From: Solenopsis invicta
Lineage: Eukaryota > Arthropoda > Insecta > Hymenoptera > Formicidae
Direction: 5' to 3'
Length of the DNA: 64,000 nt
Assembly (NCBI RefSeq): GCF_016802725.1
Contig: NC_052671.1
Span: 24,987,728 to 25,051,727, forward strand
Below, in pieces: positions 22,213-34,226 of the stretch (within the stretch, counting starts at the first letter, position 1; each line of letters begins with the position of its first letter). The notes beneath the pieces were generated by a model that was given only the letters and a program-made list of their open reading frames with translations, was not told the DNA's origin and did not search any database. Both the position numbers and the translations under genes were made by a program.

Positions 22213-23464
22213 TTTTTGTCAAAATTTGAGGATTGATTGTTGAAAAATGGTTACATACTTATTTTTGAAAGTATTGTCCATCGCTGGCCACTACTTTCTC
22301 CCACCTTTCGGGCAGCATACGAATCCCGCGTCGAAAAAAACTGCTCGTCTTTTGCGGCGATCCACGAATCGACCCAGTTTTTGGCCTCTTCGTAATAATG
22401 GAAGTGCTGCTCAGCCAGACCATGCACCATTGATCGGAACAAGTGGTAATCTGAAGGGGCGATGTCAGGAGAATACGGCGGATGAATTAAGACATCCCAG
22501 TTCAATGTTTCCAGATAGGTTTAACGACCTGAGCAACATATGTGGCCGAGCGTTGTCGTGCAGCAACATCACTTTTTCGTGTCTTTGCTCGTATTGTGGC
22601 CGTTTTTTCTGCAATGCTCGGCTCAAACGCATTAGTTGTGTTCGGTAGCGAGCTCCTGTGATGGTTTCACCCGGTTGCAACAGCTCATAATAAATCACGC
22701 CGAGCTGGTCCCACCAAATATACAGCATGAGCTTCGAGCCATGGATGTTTGGCTTGGCCGTCGATGTTGATGCATGGCCGCGGTAGCCCCACGATTATTT
22801 TCGCTTTGGATTATCATAATGGATCCACTTTTCATCGCCGGTTACAATACGATGCAGAAAACCCTTCCGTTTTTGCCGTTGGAGCAGCTGTTCGCACACG
22901 AAAAAACGCCGTTCGACGTCTCTCGGCTTTAATTCGTATGGCACCCAGTGTCCATGCTTTGGATCATTCCCATGGTTTTCAAACGATGTGAAATAGCTTG
23001 TTGAGTCACGCCCAATGAATCTGCAAGCTCCTGTTGCGTTTGAGATGAATCTTCATTCAGTAATGTTTCCAATTGTGCGTCTTCAAACTTTTTCTCCTGT
23101 TCGGGACGCTCCTTGTCTTCTACGCCGAAATCACCACTTTTGAAGCGTTGGAACCATTCTCGACACGTTCTTTCACTAATGAAAGCCTCACCATAAGTTT
23201 TTACAATCATTCGACGCCTCGGCTAGTTTCAAATTGAAGGCAAAAGTAAGCTTCCCGCAAATAACGCTTATTGGGCACAAATTTCGACATTTTCGATCAC
23301 AAAAAAATATATGACTCTTCTATAAAAATTCACAACTGCAATGATAAGGAATTGTTGCCAGATGCCCAACCTTACATTTAAAATTTTTGATCTAACTTTT
23401 GGCGCCAGCATTTACCGCTGGCGCCATCTACTGGAAAACGGCGGTTTTCAATTTGTACTCCTAA
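22213..23464 (-). mobile_element. mariner B inside copia, one TIR missing
   Basis: The right end (23464) has a good TIR (reverse complement TTAGGAGTACAAATTG) followed by TA. At the left, the sequence passes straight from host DNA into the 3' end of the transposase region, without the matching TIR. It is closely related to mariner D at 28.9-30.2 kb. Confidence 0.8.
22251..23290 (-). pseudogene. mariner transposase B, broken
   Basis: Starts near 23290 (MSKFVPNKRYLRE-like text). The HTH region (TCREWFQRFKSGD; SLGVTQQAISHRLKTMG) lies at 23210-22929. The catalytic region shows WWDQLGVIYYELLQPGETIT and LLHDNARPH; a frameshift near 22520 then precedes YSPDIAPSDYHLF. The first-Asp motif and flanks carry further frame breaks around 22800. 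Confidence 0.8.
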
Positions 23465-23522
23465 TATCAAGTGAAGAACAACGTCTACCAACCTGATAAC
23501 TGACCCCTCTAGATACTTTTTG
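23465..23522. repeat. 58-bp direct repeat flanking mariner B (right copy)
   Basis: Identical to 22155-22212. Here it follows the intact TIR and its TA. Confidence 0.9.
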
Positions 23523-23820
23523 GCTCTTGGGTTTTTAGCTTTCTGACGCTCTCACTACTCGCTTTTGAGATGAAGAGTTACGGTTGTAAGTAAGCCTACA
23601 AAGTTACGAGATTATAAGTGAATAAAAAACTAAAATACCAGTTTACATCCGGCCAAGTTATTGTCCTTCAAACCATCCATCGCACATGTCACATGACCAG
23701 CATTTGTGGCGCCTCCTGAATCATATTCCCCGGTAAAATGGAATTAATAGAAATATAGCGTCAGCAATATCTACCAGGTCGGTAATGTTTTATGGTTCTT
23801 ATCCGTGCTATGGCCTATTA

Positions 23821-23849
23821 TTCTCTCTCTCTCTCTCTCTCTCTCTTTT

Positions 23850-23892
<43 letters not shown>
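23821..23892. repeat. (CT)n-(TA)n compound microsatellite
   Basis: A CT run followed by a TA run of about 17 units. Confidence 0.95.
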
Positions 23893-23894
<2 letters not shown>

Positions 23895-24430
23895 TAAGTA
23901 AATATAAAATTAAAGACAAAAGAATTATATTTTATTACAATGCTTTATTTAAAAATATAATTATAGTCATACAATGTTTCATGTTAAAATAACAGTACAA
24001 TAGTAAAATAACTTTATATGAAGAAAAGAAAAAAAGAATAATACATTTAAAATATTAATACAAATTTTATAATAGATATTATAATACATAAAAACATTTC
24101 CTTAGATGAAAAAAAATATTAACTGGAAAGTAGAATATAATGCTACCTAAAGTGTTCTTCGCCGTTGAATGATAAATAGATAAATAACAATAATAAGTCT
24201 AGATATTCACAATGAAATAAGACAGAATATAAATAACTTACCTACAAAAACTATTACAATTTTATAAATAAATTATTTAGATTAAATCAAACATTTAAAT
24301 TATGTAAATTAAGTCAAACATATAGACAATGATCATAAATAAATTATATAAGTAAAATTAAACGTATAGAAACTGAGTCAAAACGCTAAAAACAAATAAA
24401 GTACGCAAAAACATTATACATTTATCCGCC
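23893..24430. other. AT-rich spacer
   Basis: No feature supported. Confidence 0.5.
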
Positions 24431-24525
24431 GCCTTTTATTTCTTTTTCTTAGAACGATTTAAATATATTCTTCTAGCCTCATTATACATAAAATTGGTAT
24501 CAGATTCTACTTCTATTTTTCTAGT

Positions 24526-26820
24526 TTAAATATTATTGATAAATTTGCACCATTGTAAAATAAATTGTTGTGCAGTTATATCTATGATAATATTTCGTAC
24601 GGTAGGACAATGTATGATTACTTTAGAAAATATTTCAGTACTTAGAATTTTTTTTAATTTTTCCTTTACTTCTATTTCATGGCAGAATTGAGGAAATTGT
24701 AATTCTGCTATGTCTAATGCATGCTGAACACTGTCCAAAATATTATTATATTTTATAATTTTAAAACATTCTTCACATTCTGTTACAGATCTTTCTTTTT
24801 CAAGTATTGCTATTATTTTTTGTGCATCTACAAACATATTTTTACTAATTGCATCTGGTATTGCTGCTTCAGTACATTCGGTATTATCATTTTGTTCTGT
24901 TTCTGACTTTTTTAAAGTATTATGACATATTTTTAATAATGATAATGACATGCCTTCTTTACTTTCTTCGCAGTTTGATGAAATACTATATTTTGATGTA
25001 AAATTTGTGGTTACTATAGTTTTAAATGCGCTAGAAAATTGAAGAGGTGAAGGGTTATTATTTCTATGACTGTTATCTCTAATTTTACTGAAAATATTTT
25101 CTATTATGTCCTGATTAATATATTTTAAATTAAATAAAAATTTATGAAACTCACACCATAAATATTTTGCGCTTTGAATAGTCCATACTCAATGTACTAA
25201 ACATTTTGTTAAGTTTCTTCGAATAAATTGTATGAGTCCTTTTCTCCACAAATTCCATTTGGCGAAGTTTACTGCATGCATCTCTCCAAAATGGTATATG
25301 ATTGCTTGTATTTATCATAGTGCTGGTAAGACCTATAAATATATATTTCATAATACTTTAAGTTATATTTTTAACTATATATATTAGTTTCATTACTTAA
25401 CAAATAATGAAACTAAAATATATAAATATATTCATTAATAAGTAATATATTTTACCTTGATATCTATTCCCAAAAGAGTCAAAAAGATTATTAAAAAATA
25501 ATATTGCATCTGATGTTGCCCTGGCATTTGGTGATAACTGCATCAAGCTCTTTTTTGTATTCGCACTACCTGCAACAAAATTTTAAATTTGAATATTACA
25601 TATATATATCTCCATAAAAATATTTTACAACATATAATTTATTTTCAATATTTAAGTTATATATATATATATGATATATATTTGTAATATACGTTAGCAT
25701 GATTAAAAGTTGATACCACATTTATTAAATTTGCTACTGTACGACTGATTGTGAGTACTTGCGTTGCATATTTGACCTTCATTTTAGGTATTATATTTGG
25801 ATAAATATGCTTATCATTAAGTTTAGACATCTGCCGTTGTCGCAACAATGAATATTTGTCCATTTCATATATAATAACAACACCATCCGCGTGTGCATCC
25901 CATGATACATATTGTTGATCAACCTTTTTTATATTTTTATTAATAAGTAAATCCTTTGCTAATAAATTATTGTGTACTCCCTTTTAAAAGTGTATGTAAT
26001 CATAAAAAGGAATAATTTCTCGTTTTTCTACAAGAAAAGTATTACCTGTAATAAAAAAAACATTAAATTTTTTATAACAATTATAAAAAATAATTATAAC
26101 TGCATAATTAATAAAATGATGTATATGTTACGGGCAAAGTCCGCATGGTGTGCAGTGTCGACATTGCCCGGGCAAAGTCAGCTTTGCACAACGGAATCAA
26201 TAAACGAATCGCAGCTACATTTGTAGCTCCTTAGTCACATACAGTTGTCATTTGAATCCAGATTTTATTAAAGTCGTTAATCATTGTTTGATGCACCTTA
26301 TAAGTTATGCTGTATTTGTTGCATTTCGGCAAAATTCATATCTAATAGGCATGTGATTGCCTGAAGCAAAACATCGTACAACAAACAGTATTGCATGATC
26401 TGCAAATTTTCTGGTTCGTTTTATTCCCCAATCTCCAAATCCAATAATTTTATCTGTTTTGGAATCGTAATTTATGGCTGGTTCTATAGCCATTTCATCC
26501 GAAATTAGTACACAGTATAATTCAATGTCCTTGACTTTTTTTGCCACCTATTGGAGATATTTAAAAATGATAGGGTTACAACCAGAATTTAATAGAATAT
26601 GTCTCAGTTGAGTATCCAAAGTAGTGATAGAAGGACACAGTAGGTATTTCGATAGAAATTTATAAGCTGAACGAGATCGGCGGTAGATTCCAATATAAAA
26701 CATTTTCTTTTCTAATGTATACCGCCTTGCCTTAAAAAAAAACGTACCAAAAATAATTAATACAAATAATATAAGTATAATTAATATAAAAAAATATAAA
26801 AAGTATAATATAAATAACAC
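24526..26820 (-). pseudogene. P-element-like (THAP9-type) transposase relic
   Basis: Minus-strand pieces in order: 26820-26548 with RYTLEKKMFYIGIYRRSRSA; 26547-26305 with CVLISDEMAIEPAINYDSKT and GFGDWGIKRTRKFADHAILF, the RNase H-like core of P transposases; then weaker segments at 25863-25657, 25351-25151 and 24951-24526. Non-coding gaps between pieces could be introns or decay. The N-terminal THAP zinc finger and inverted repeats are not seen. It is a DNA-cutting transposase family. Confidence 0.65.
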
Positions 26821-26829
26821 ATAATATTG

Positions 26830-27300
26830 AAATAAGTTTTAATGATGATGAATATACTAATGATTAATATGTACAAATGATTAATAATATATACAAATGA
26901 TTAATAATATATACAAGTGATTAATAATATATATTTTTTATTCTTCTTATTACTTTTTAAATAATCACAAGACTGTATTAGATCATTTATTACACAATGT
27001 GTAGTAAGATCAGTGTAAAGAGAGAATAATTTCTAGAGAAACTAGTTTTGGAAAAATAAATTAAAGAGAAAATAATTTTTAGGAAAATATTTCTCAACGG
27101 AAAACAAAATCTTAAGATCAAAAATAATTTTTTGATATCTAATCGGTTTTAGGGAAGCTCCATTATCTTAAAGATAGTTAGCCCACCCGTAATCTAACAA
27201 GATAATCTTGTGTTTGCAAGTTGCCCTGGGTACGCGCTTTGCTGATCATCAGCCAGATCTATGTATAATGACACGGTAATCCAAGTTTGCCCCGTATTTA
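26830..27300. other. AT-rich spacer
   Basis: Contains a short tandem ACAAATGATTAATAATATAT repeat at 26870-26930 and otherwise nothing supported. Confidence 0.5.
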
Positions 27301-27303
27301 TAT

Positions 27304-27352
27304 CCTCAGGATGGAGATGAGGTGTACCAGGGGCGAGGGGGGGGGGAGAGAC
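27304..27352. repeat. About 48-bp direct repeat flanking mariner C (left copy)
   Basis: CCTCAGG-TGGAGATGAGG followed by a G-run and GAGACG. The same block lies at 28646-28693 with a few differences. Confidence 0.8.
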
Positions 27353-27354
27353 GT

Positions 27355-28637
27355 GTGAATTTTGTGTTTTTTCAAAAATTATTTATTTATTCATGAATAT
27401 CTATTTTGTCCCCTTCAAAGTAATCCCATGAGATATTATACACTTGTGCCAACGGTTTTTCCAATCTTCGAAGCACTTCAAAAAATCATTTTTTTTATCT
27501 TGTTCAGCTCCTCCTTCGATGCCGTCTTTGTCTCGTCAAGCGTAGCGTAACGTCGTCCTTTCATGGGCCTCTTCGGTTTAGGGAACAAGAAAAAGTCACA
27601 GGGGGCCAGATCTGGGGAATACGGTGGCTGCGGCATCATTTGTGTGTTGTTTTTGGCCAAAAAGTCGCGCACAAGCAACGATGTGTGAGCAGGGGCGTTA
27701 TCGTGGTGCAAAAGCCAATTTTGTTCTTCCACAAATCCGGGCGTTTCTGGCGGATTGCTTCGCGCAAATTGCGCATAACTTGCAGGTAATATTCCTTATT
27801 GACCGTTCTACCCTGTAGCAAGAACTCATGATGCACCACGCCCCTGCAATCGAAGAAAACTGTCAGCAAAACTTTCACATTCGGCCGAACTTGGCGCGCT
27901 TTTTTCGGTCTTGGTTCGTGTGGCAGCTTCCATTGAGATGATTGAGCTTTGGTTTCCACGTCATAACCATAAACCCACGATTCGTCACCAGTTATGACTC
28001 TCTGGAGCAAATTTGGGTCGTCGCGGACAGAGTCCAACATCTCATTAGCAATGTTCATGCGATGCTGTTTTTGGTCGCAATTGAGCATTTTTGGTACGAA
28101 TTTCGCGGCGACCCGTCTCATGCCCAAATCATTAATCCATCAAATGCTAAACAATCAATATATTTAAATCCTAGCACCTTCTCTAACGGTGATTCGACGA
28201 TTGGCCAATACCATTTTCTCCACTTCATTAATATTTTCGTCTGTTGTTGAAGTGCTCGGGCGTCCGGCCGCGCTCTTCGTCGTTCTCATCTTCTCGGCCT
28301 TCTGAGAACATTTTGTACACCGATAAACGTTTCTTCGGTCCAGGTAATATGTATGCCACAGTCAACATTCGGAATGCATCCGCGCACTTAATTTCGTTTT
28401 TCACACAAAATTTGATACAGGTTCTTTGATCTTTTTTGAATAGGTAAAAATCGAAGAACATTCAAAACACGTGCAAGCAAAGCAGCTGTCAACAATTAAG
28501 TGAACATTCAAAATGGCCGAGCTTGTCGGCATAAGTTAGAGACATGAGTACCAACATAACGCCACAAAAAGATCGAAATTCGAATATACGTAACCCGCGA
28601 AAATTCAAAATTCGCGATGCTTTTTGAACACACCTCG
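27355..28637 (-). mobile_element. mariner C, left TIR degenerate or lost
   Basis: The right end shows a TIR-like CGAGGTGTGTTCAAAAAG (reverse strand, ending at 28637) followed by TA. No clear partner is seen at the left, where the sequence starts in TTTTTTCAAAAATT. It is flanked by direct repeats rather than a simple TA duplication. Confidence 0.7.
27478..28461 (-). pseudogene. mariner transposase C, frameshifted
   Basis: N-terminal piece at 28461-28228 (CIKFCVKNEIKCADAFRML ... YKMFSEGREDENDEERG). A central frame from 28127 has RVITGDESWVYGYD (first Asp) and GVVHHEFL. A frameshift near 27705 leads to LLHHDNAPAHTS (second Asp) and YSPDLAPCDFFLFPK (third Asp) in 27732-27478. All three catalytic Asp survive. 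It belongs to a different mariner subfamily from copies A, B and D. Confidence 0.8.
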
Positions 28638-28645
28638 TATGTTGC

Positions 28646-28693
28646 CCTCAGGTTGGAGATGAGGTGTACCAGGGGGAAGGGGGGGTAGAGACG
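28646..28693. repeat. About 48-bp direct repeat flanking mariner C (right copy)
   Basis: Matches 27304-27352 and starts 7 bp beyond the TA that follows the right TIR. Confidence 0.8.
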
Positions 28694-28873
28694 TTTCCCA
28701 CTTCTTGTCAGTTTTTCTATATGGTTTAAGTTTAGGTCTTTTAAATGCCACACATTATTGCGTGCCGCGCGGCTCGCGCCTTGATTCGCGCTCGCGGAAG
28801 CTTGTAGGCACGAGGATCGTGAGATGCGTGCGATCTTCTTAAAGTTACATTTTGATACTCTTGAAATTTAATA

Positions 28874-30155
28874 TTAGAAGTATAAATAAGTTTCCGCCGT
28901 TTTTTATCAAAAATTGGGCATTTATTGTGAAAGAACGGTACCTAATGTTTTATTCGAAGTATTGTCCATCGCTAGCCACTACAATTTCCCATCTTTCTGG
29001 CAGCATACGGATACCGCGTCGGAAGAATGAGCTTCATCTTTTGAAGCTATCCACAAATCGACCCAATTTTTTGTATCTTAATATGATGTGAAGTGTTGCT
29101 CAGACAGGCCATGCGCCATCGATCGAAACAGGTAGTAATCAGAAGGAGCAATGTCTGGTGAATACGGCGGGTGGGGTAAAACTTCCTAATTGAGTGTTTC
29201 CAGGTAGGTTTGACCGGCGCCGCAACATGTGGACGAGCATTATCATGCAGAAGAATAACTTTGTCGTGTCTGAGTAGTGGGCACGGTTTTCCTTGAGTAC
29301 TCGGCTCAATCTCATCAATTGTGTTCGGTAGAGAGCCCCAGTAATGGTTTCATTCGGTTTGAACAACTCATAATACACGACACCAAGCTGATCCACCAAA
29401 TACACAACATGAGTTTTTTTTTTCCATGAATGTTCGGCTTGGCTGTCGATGTTGAAGCATGGCCAGGTGGTCCCCATGATTTCTTCTTCTTTGGTTATCG
29501 TAGTGGATCCATTTTTCATCACCAGTGACTATACGATGCAAAAAACCCTTTCGTTTATGCCTGGCAAGCAACATTTCACATGTGAAAAATCGGCGTTCAA
29601 CGTTTCTCGGCTTCAGTTCATATGGAACCCAGTTTCCTTGTTTTTGAATCATTCCCAATGATTTTAAGCGATGTGAAATTGCTGGTTGAGTCACTCTAAT
29701 GTAAGTACAAAGTGCTTCTTGCGGTTGGCACGAATCTTCATCTAATAATGTTTCAATTCGCGTTTTTGTACACCTTCGGCCTTCCGCTACGTTCTTTGTC
29801 TGTCAAATTCACTGTTCTCAAATTGGTGAAACCACTCACGGCAACTTCTCTCATTTAAGGCAGCCTCACCATATGCTTCTACAAGAAGCAATCGATGCGC
29901 CTCGGCTGCAGATTTCTTCAAATTGAAGAAGTAAATCAAAAGCTCCCGCAAATGACGCTTATTCGGCTTAAAACTCGACATTTTTGCACGAAAAAAGATA
30001 TATGATGCTGATACAAAATCGCTAATATTTTAAGGTTATGTTGTTACCAGATGTCCAACCTTACGATATAACGTTTTACAACAGACAATTTCAACCCATA
30101 ACATACTAGTGGCGCCATTTTTTGTGAAACGGCGGAAACTTATTTATACTCCTAA
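28874..30155 (-). mobile_element. mariner D, complete ends with TA duplication
   Basis: Left TIR TTAGAAGTATAAATAAGTTT at 28874, mirrored at the right end at 30155 (TTAGGAGTATAAATAAGTTT). TA at 28872-28873 and 30156-30157. Length 1282 bp. Confidence 0.9.
29040..29981 (-). pseudogene. mariner transposase D, broken
   Basis: Starts at 29981 with MSSFKPNKRHLRELL. The HTH block (SCREWFHQFENSEF) is followed by frameshifts near 29790, 29500 and 29250. RIVTGDEKWIHYDN (first Asp) lies in 29694-29368; the NARPH and SPDIAPSD equivalents lie in 29250-29130. It is more decayed than copy A, though its ends are well preserved. Confidence 0.8.
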
Positions 30156-30159
30156 TATA

Positions 30160-30430
30160 AAATACAATTTTCAAAGGATTTTAATTCTAAATATGCGGAG
30201 TTGTAGTATTGATTTTTCTGCATTGCTACATAGTCAAAAAGTTAGAATTTTTCAATGTAAACTATTTTTTTATCAATCCTGAATCTTTAGACGACTTTAG
30301 CGATTCTAATTTTTATGCGATTTTAATACGGCAAGCACGGCCTAATAGCCCAGTGCACCATTAATGAGCTACCGGGTCGAAATTCGTAATTTTGTTGCTA
30401 CTATTTGTAATTTACCGACTTTCCACGCGC
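30160..30430. other. Unannotated spacer
   Basis: Moderately AT-rich; nothing supported. Confidence 0.4.
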
Positions 30431-31150
30431 GGATCAGCTCGTCGAATTCTCGGTGCTAGACCGCGAAAATGGTTCGACGCGGGAGAAAGGAAGGTCGGCG
30501 GGGCGGTTCGAAATACTTTACGCGAGGTATGATTTCAAACGTATTGACATATATTTGATAGACGACATGTACACGGTAAGCTATTTACATATGTATATAT
30601 ACCGGTATGAGTGCGTCCCAGCGCTGGATTGTACAAGAGTTTATTGGCGCGATCTTGTGTGGGCGCGGCCCTCGGCCGGTGTGCCGCGTTTCGCGACGTA
30701 AACGTGGTCTTGCGGTACGGTTCGCGGGCTAGCCGTCGCGACGCGATTATTGCGGGCGGGCGGGATTCCCGCGCGGTATGGCGATTTTTCGGCGGGATCG
30801 TCGTAGGTTGGATGCGCGGCACCCTGTCAAGTTCCTTGACCCGAGACCCCGAACACGACGGTCGCGGTTTTGGTGGGTGTCACGAGGCGAGGGAGGTTGC
30901 CTCCGAGCAGCCGGGGGAGGGTGATGCCACATGCCTACTCGCTCGCACGCCAATGTTCTTTTTGCCGTGCTAACTGCGTTTTGGAGGCGTTGTCACCTCG
31001 ATTTGTGCGGGGGCAGGGGGAATTTCACGGCACGCGTCTTTGCCGTACTGACCGTGATGATGTCACGTGGGGGGAGCGGGAAGAACATTTCACGGCATGT
31101 ATTTTGTCATTCTAACCACGCCTTGAAGAGAGGGGGTGATGCCACCTCGC
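30430..31150. other. CpG-rich island of unknown nature
   Basis: About 700 bp of strongly GC/CpG-rich DNA with frequent CGCG. Several frames are open, which is expected from composition, but none shows a domain. It could be the promoter or first exon of a host gene, or GC-rich repeat. A possible splice donor (ACACGGTAAGC) is at about 30572. I assign no gene. Confidence 0.4.
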
Positions 31151-31440
31151 GGCGTTAGCATAGATGACATTACGCAAGCACTGCGCTCTCACTCCTTCCT
31201 GTATACCTTCTTGCTCGCACGCCAACGCTCTCAATCGCCGTCTTGGAGAAGGGGTGATCTCACCTCGCGATGCTAATTATAGCATAGGTGATGGAAGCGC
31301 ACATGCGTTTTCTTTCTCACTCCCTCCTATATATTGCGCTCATCAGATGCTGCGATGCGGTGTGGCGATGCATCATCCTCCTTCCCCCATACGTTTATCC
31401 TCGCTCGCTTGCTTTCATGCTCTCCCACGGCTTATCAAAT
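30900..31440. repeat. Degenerate repeats with GGGTGATnnCACCTCG and CTCGCACGCCAA
   Basis: GGTGATGCCAC or GGTGATCTCAC followed by a CTCGCACGCCAA-like block recurs at about 30918, 31136 and 31254, with spacing of about 120-220 bp. A related CACGCCAATGTTCTCAATCGC lies on the other side of the BEL element at about 38507, so the BEL seems to sit in such repeat DNA. Confidence 0.5.
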
Positions 31441-31442
31441 CC

Positions 31443-31892
31443 GGCTCGAAGGACCATTAATTATGTATGTTCTCGTCCGGGCGTTTCTCTCTCTCTCGCC
31501 CAGCGATCACGCCGTGCCGTCGAAAGTTCCACGCGCCGCTATTGGGTCGAACCTTCTTACAAGGCGAATTATTTTAAAATTACGAATCCGGACGTGGGAG
31601 CTCCAAATTCCTCCGTCTTAATGAATGATGCACCATGATGACAAATCTTATAAGTTTATTCCAACACTCTCATTTCCTAACAACTTGTCGCTCGCGTCAT
31701 GTTAATATAATTTCATTTAAAATTAGAGCAGGACTCTCGTGCGTTGTCTACGACTATCTTTTCACGACTCTCTCTACACGACTCCTCGCCGGTAGCGCGA
31801 GCTCTTACGTTCCCCCTCCTTTCGGGAGACGTACCTATTAGACGTCGGGCCCACGATCACGTTAGGCTCACAATTTCGGTAACTCCTAAACA
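31443..31892 (-). repeat. BEL/Pao 3' LTR
   Basis: On the coding strand it starts TGTTTAGGAGTTACC. It differs from 38013-38465 by scattered substitutions and small indels; the two LTRs look well over 95% alike. The terminal CA is changed to CC. Confidence 0.9.
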
Positions 31893-31953
31893 TCTCGCCC
31901 GCCTTAAAAATACAGTTTTCAACCTTGTCCTTGTCACACAATTGTATGTCTCA

Positions 31954-33594
31954 CTAAAATGTGATGTGTCCGATATCCTTGTACAGCGCTATTTTATTAC
32001 TAATCCGATTTAGGAAGGACACAAATTTTTGATAACTTTTTACAATACCATTCTCCGTTTTTACAATTACAATTCGAACATGGCCTTCCTTGTCGGGATG
32101 CACTTCTAAAATACGCCCTAGTTTCCATTTAAGAGGTGGCTGATTTTCCTTCAAAATCACCAAATCGTTAGGTTTTATCCTTTCCTGATCAGAGGTAGCA
32201 CTCCTCCACTTAGACCTTGATTGTAATTGCGATAAATATTCTTGGCTCCAACGAGTCCAAAAATGTTGATGCAATTTAATAAGTAATTGATAGCGGGTCA
32301 ATCTATTCGTTGGTACTTCCGTCAGCTCAATCTGCAGAATCGCGTTTAACGATTCCCCGATCAAAAAATGTCCGGGGGTCAAAACCGCGAGATCTGAAGG
32401 ATCATTTGACATGGGAGTTATCGGCCTAGAATTCAAACATGCTTCGATTTCTGTCAAAAGCGTGTAGAATTCCTCGAATGTAAGGAGCGCCTCTCCCAAC
32501 ACCTTTTGCAAACGTGTCTTAGCGGATTTTATACCCGCCTCCCACAAGCCTCCCATATGGAGAGCGTAAGGCGGTAAAAAATGCCATTGAATTGACTGTT
32601 CTGTCGCGAATGTATCTACTTGTTTTTGATGATTTTGATTCATCAGCAACTCTCTCAATCCCCGTAACGCATTATTCGCTCCTACAAAATTCGTTCCATT
32701 ATCCGAATAAATATTCAAACATTTGCCGCGTCTTGCAATGAAACGTCTTAACGAGTTGAGAAATGCCGCCGTACTTAGATCACTAACCAATTCCAAATGA
32801 ATGGCGCGAGTTGCAAAACACACGAACAGACAAATATATGCCTTGGCTGATTTATTACGCGATATCTTAATGTTAAATGGCCCACCGAAATCTACACCTA
32901 CATTTAAGAATGCTCTACCCGGGCTCACTCTGTGAACCGGTAAGTTTCCCATTATTTCTTTCGGCGTCTTACAATTAAATCTATAACATACGATGCACCT
33001 GCGCAGGCCTCTCCGCACAGCTGATCTACCGGATATAATCCAATATTGTTCTTTGATTATGCTTAAAAGGGCTTCGGGGCCCGCGTGCAAACTTCTCAAA
33101 TGATTATCTCTTATGATCAAATCGGTTAGTTGATCCCGAGTCGCCAACACCACGGGAAATTTTCGAGAATATGACACTGGAGCGTTTTTCAAGCGTCCGC
33201 CTACACGCAATAATCCCGTATCATCCATAAACGGATTGAGCGCTAATAATCGACTTTTTCTTGAGATTGGGCGCCTCGATTGCAGATCGACTATTTCTCT
33301 TGCAAAAGGCGCCTCGATTGCAGATCGACTATTTCTCTTGCAAAAAGCTGTTTTTGATGCTGCTTCAATATGATGTTCAATGCTTCCTCTAATTCCTTGA
33401 CCGATAACCAACTCGTCAACCACCAACTCGTCAACCGGTCTGTGACCTTCCGACAATTGTGTGAGAATCTGAGGCAGTAAGCGATAACGTGCTTCAATCG
33501 CTTCAATGATGAATACCTTGTCCAAACACTCAACCCGGGCTCCACGTTGACCGTCGTAGACATCACTCTTCCTTCTGGTATCTCCGATAACCAT
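31954..33594 (-). pseudogene. BEL/Pao integrase region of Pol
   Basis: A 546-codon frame. From the N-terminus: the H2C2 zinc region (LHAGPEALLSIIKEQYWII ... RCIVCYRF), the catalytic core with VDFGGPFNI (Asp), IYSDNGTNFVGA (Asp) and HMGGLWEAGIKSAKTRL (Glu), then a C-terminal DUF5641-like segment (KLGRILEVHPDKEGHVRIV). The core is intact. Near its start it contains a 15-bp in-frame duplication and a 38-bp frame-changing duplication. It would insert cDNA into the genome. Confidence 0.85.
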
Positions 33595-34226
33595 GATGAC
33601 TCTAGCGGATAATAAACGGTCTCATTTTCTAGCCACTCTGGGCCTTTCCACCACTGACTTTTAAAATTTAACTTCTCCGGTTCGACTCCCCTAGATAACA
33701 TATCAGCCGGATTCTCTTCAGATCTAATATGATGCCATTGTATTTCGGTAGAGGTTTTCTGTATTTCAGTGACCCTATGGGCCACGAAGGTTTTCGATCT
33801 AGACGGTTCTCCTTTGATCCAGGCTAAAGTCACTGTCGAGTTGATCCAGGCTAAAGTCACTGTCGAATCGCACCAGTAATGTTTCTCTTCTACTTGCCAT
33901 GTGAGTGCATTAACTACCTTCTCCATCAATCTGCTCAACAGCAACGCTCCACATAATTCTAACCGTGGTAAACTGATTTTCTTAATTGGCGCTACACGCG
34001 ACTTTGCACAGATTAACTGACATGTTCGTTGATTTTCGTTATTAGTTGACCTTAAATACAGACAGGCTCCATATGCTTTTTTCGAGGCATCGCAAAATCC
34101 ATGGATTTCAATTTTTGTCGAACCCGTCGCAATGATTCCTCTCGGAATGCTAATTTCTTCCAGTTTATGTAGCTGTTGACAATATTTCTTCCACGTGGTC
34201 TGCAGGTTCTCCGGCAGAGACTCATC
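33291..34226 (-). pseudogene. BEL/Pao RNase H region
   Basis: The frame continues in register through 34226-33945 after one nonsense TGA at 34227-34229. It contains IHGFCDASKKAYGACLYLR (first RNase H Asp) and LPRLELCGALLLSRLM (Glu), then a CDSTVTLAWI block (third Asp) duplicated in tandem as nine residues (27 bp at 33814-33866). Confidence 0.8.

Larger units (their letters stand above)
19679..23790 (+). mobile_element. Ty1/copia retrotransposon, internally deleted and interrupted
   Basis: Contains gag, a protease motif, a direct junction into reverse transcriptase, and RNase H. The pre-integrase and integrase parts are missing. A mariner lies within its 3' part (22213-23464), and copia-like sequence resumes at 23523. 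I could not recognise a 5' LTR: the fold-back element ends 250 bp upstream of gag. Confidence 0.8.

Noticed and set aside
30535..31115. Overlapping open frames in the CpG-rich island
   Set aside because: GC-rich DNA lacks stops by chance in several frames at once. No start context, domain or homolog could be recognised.
31443..31892. Solo repeat or short protein-coding gene with SPSDHAVPSKVPRAAIGSN
   Set aside because: The identical frame occurs at 38013-38465, where it is clearly the other LTR; the open frame is incidental.
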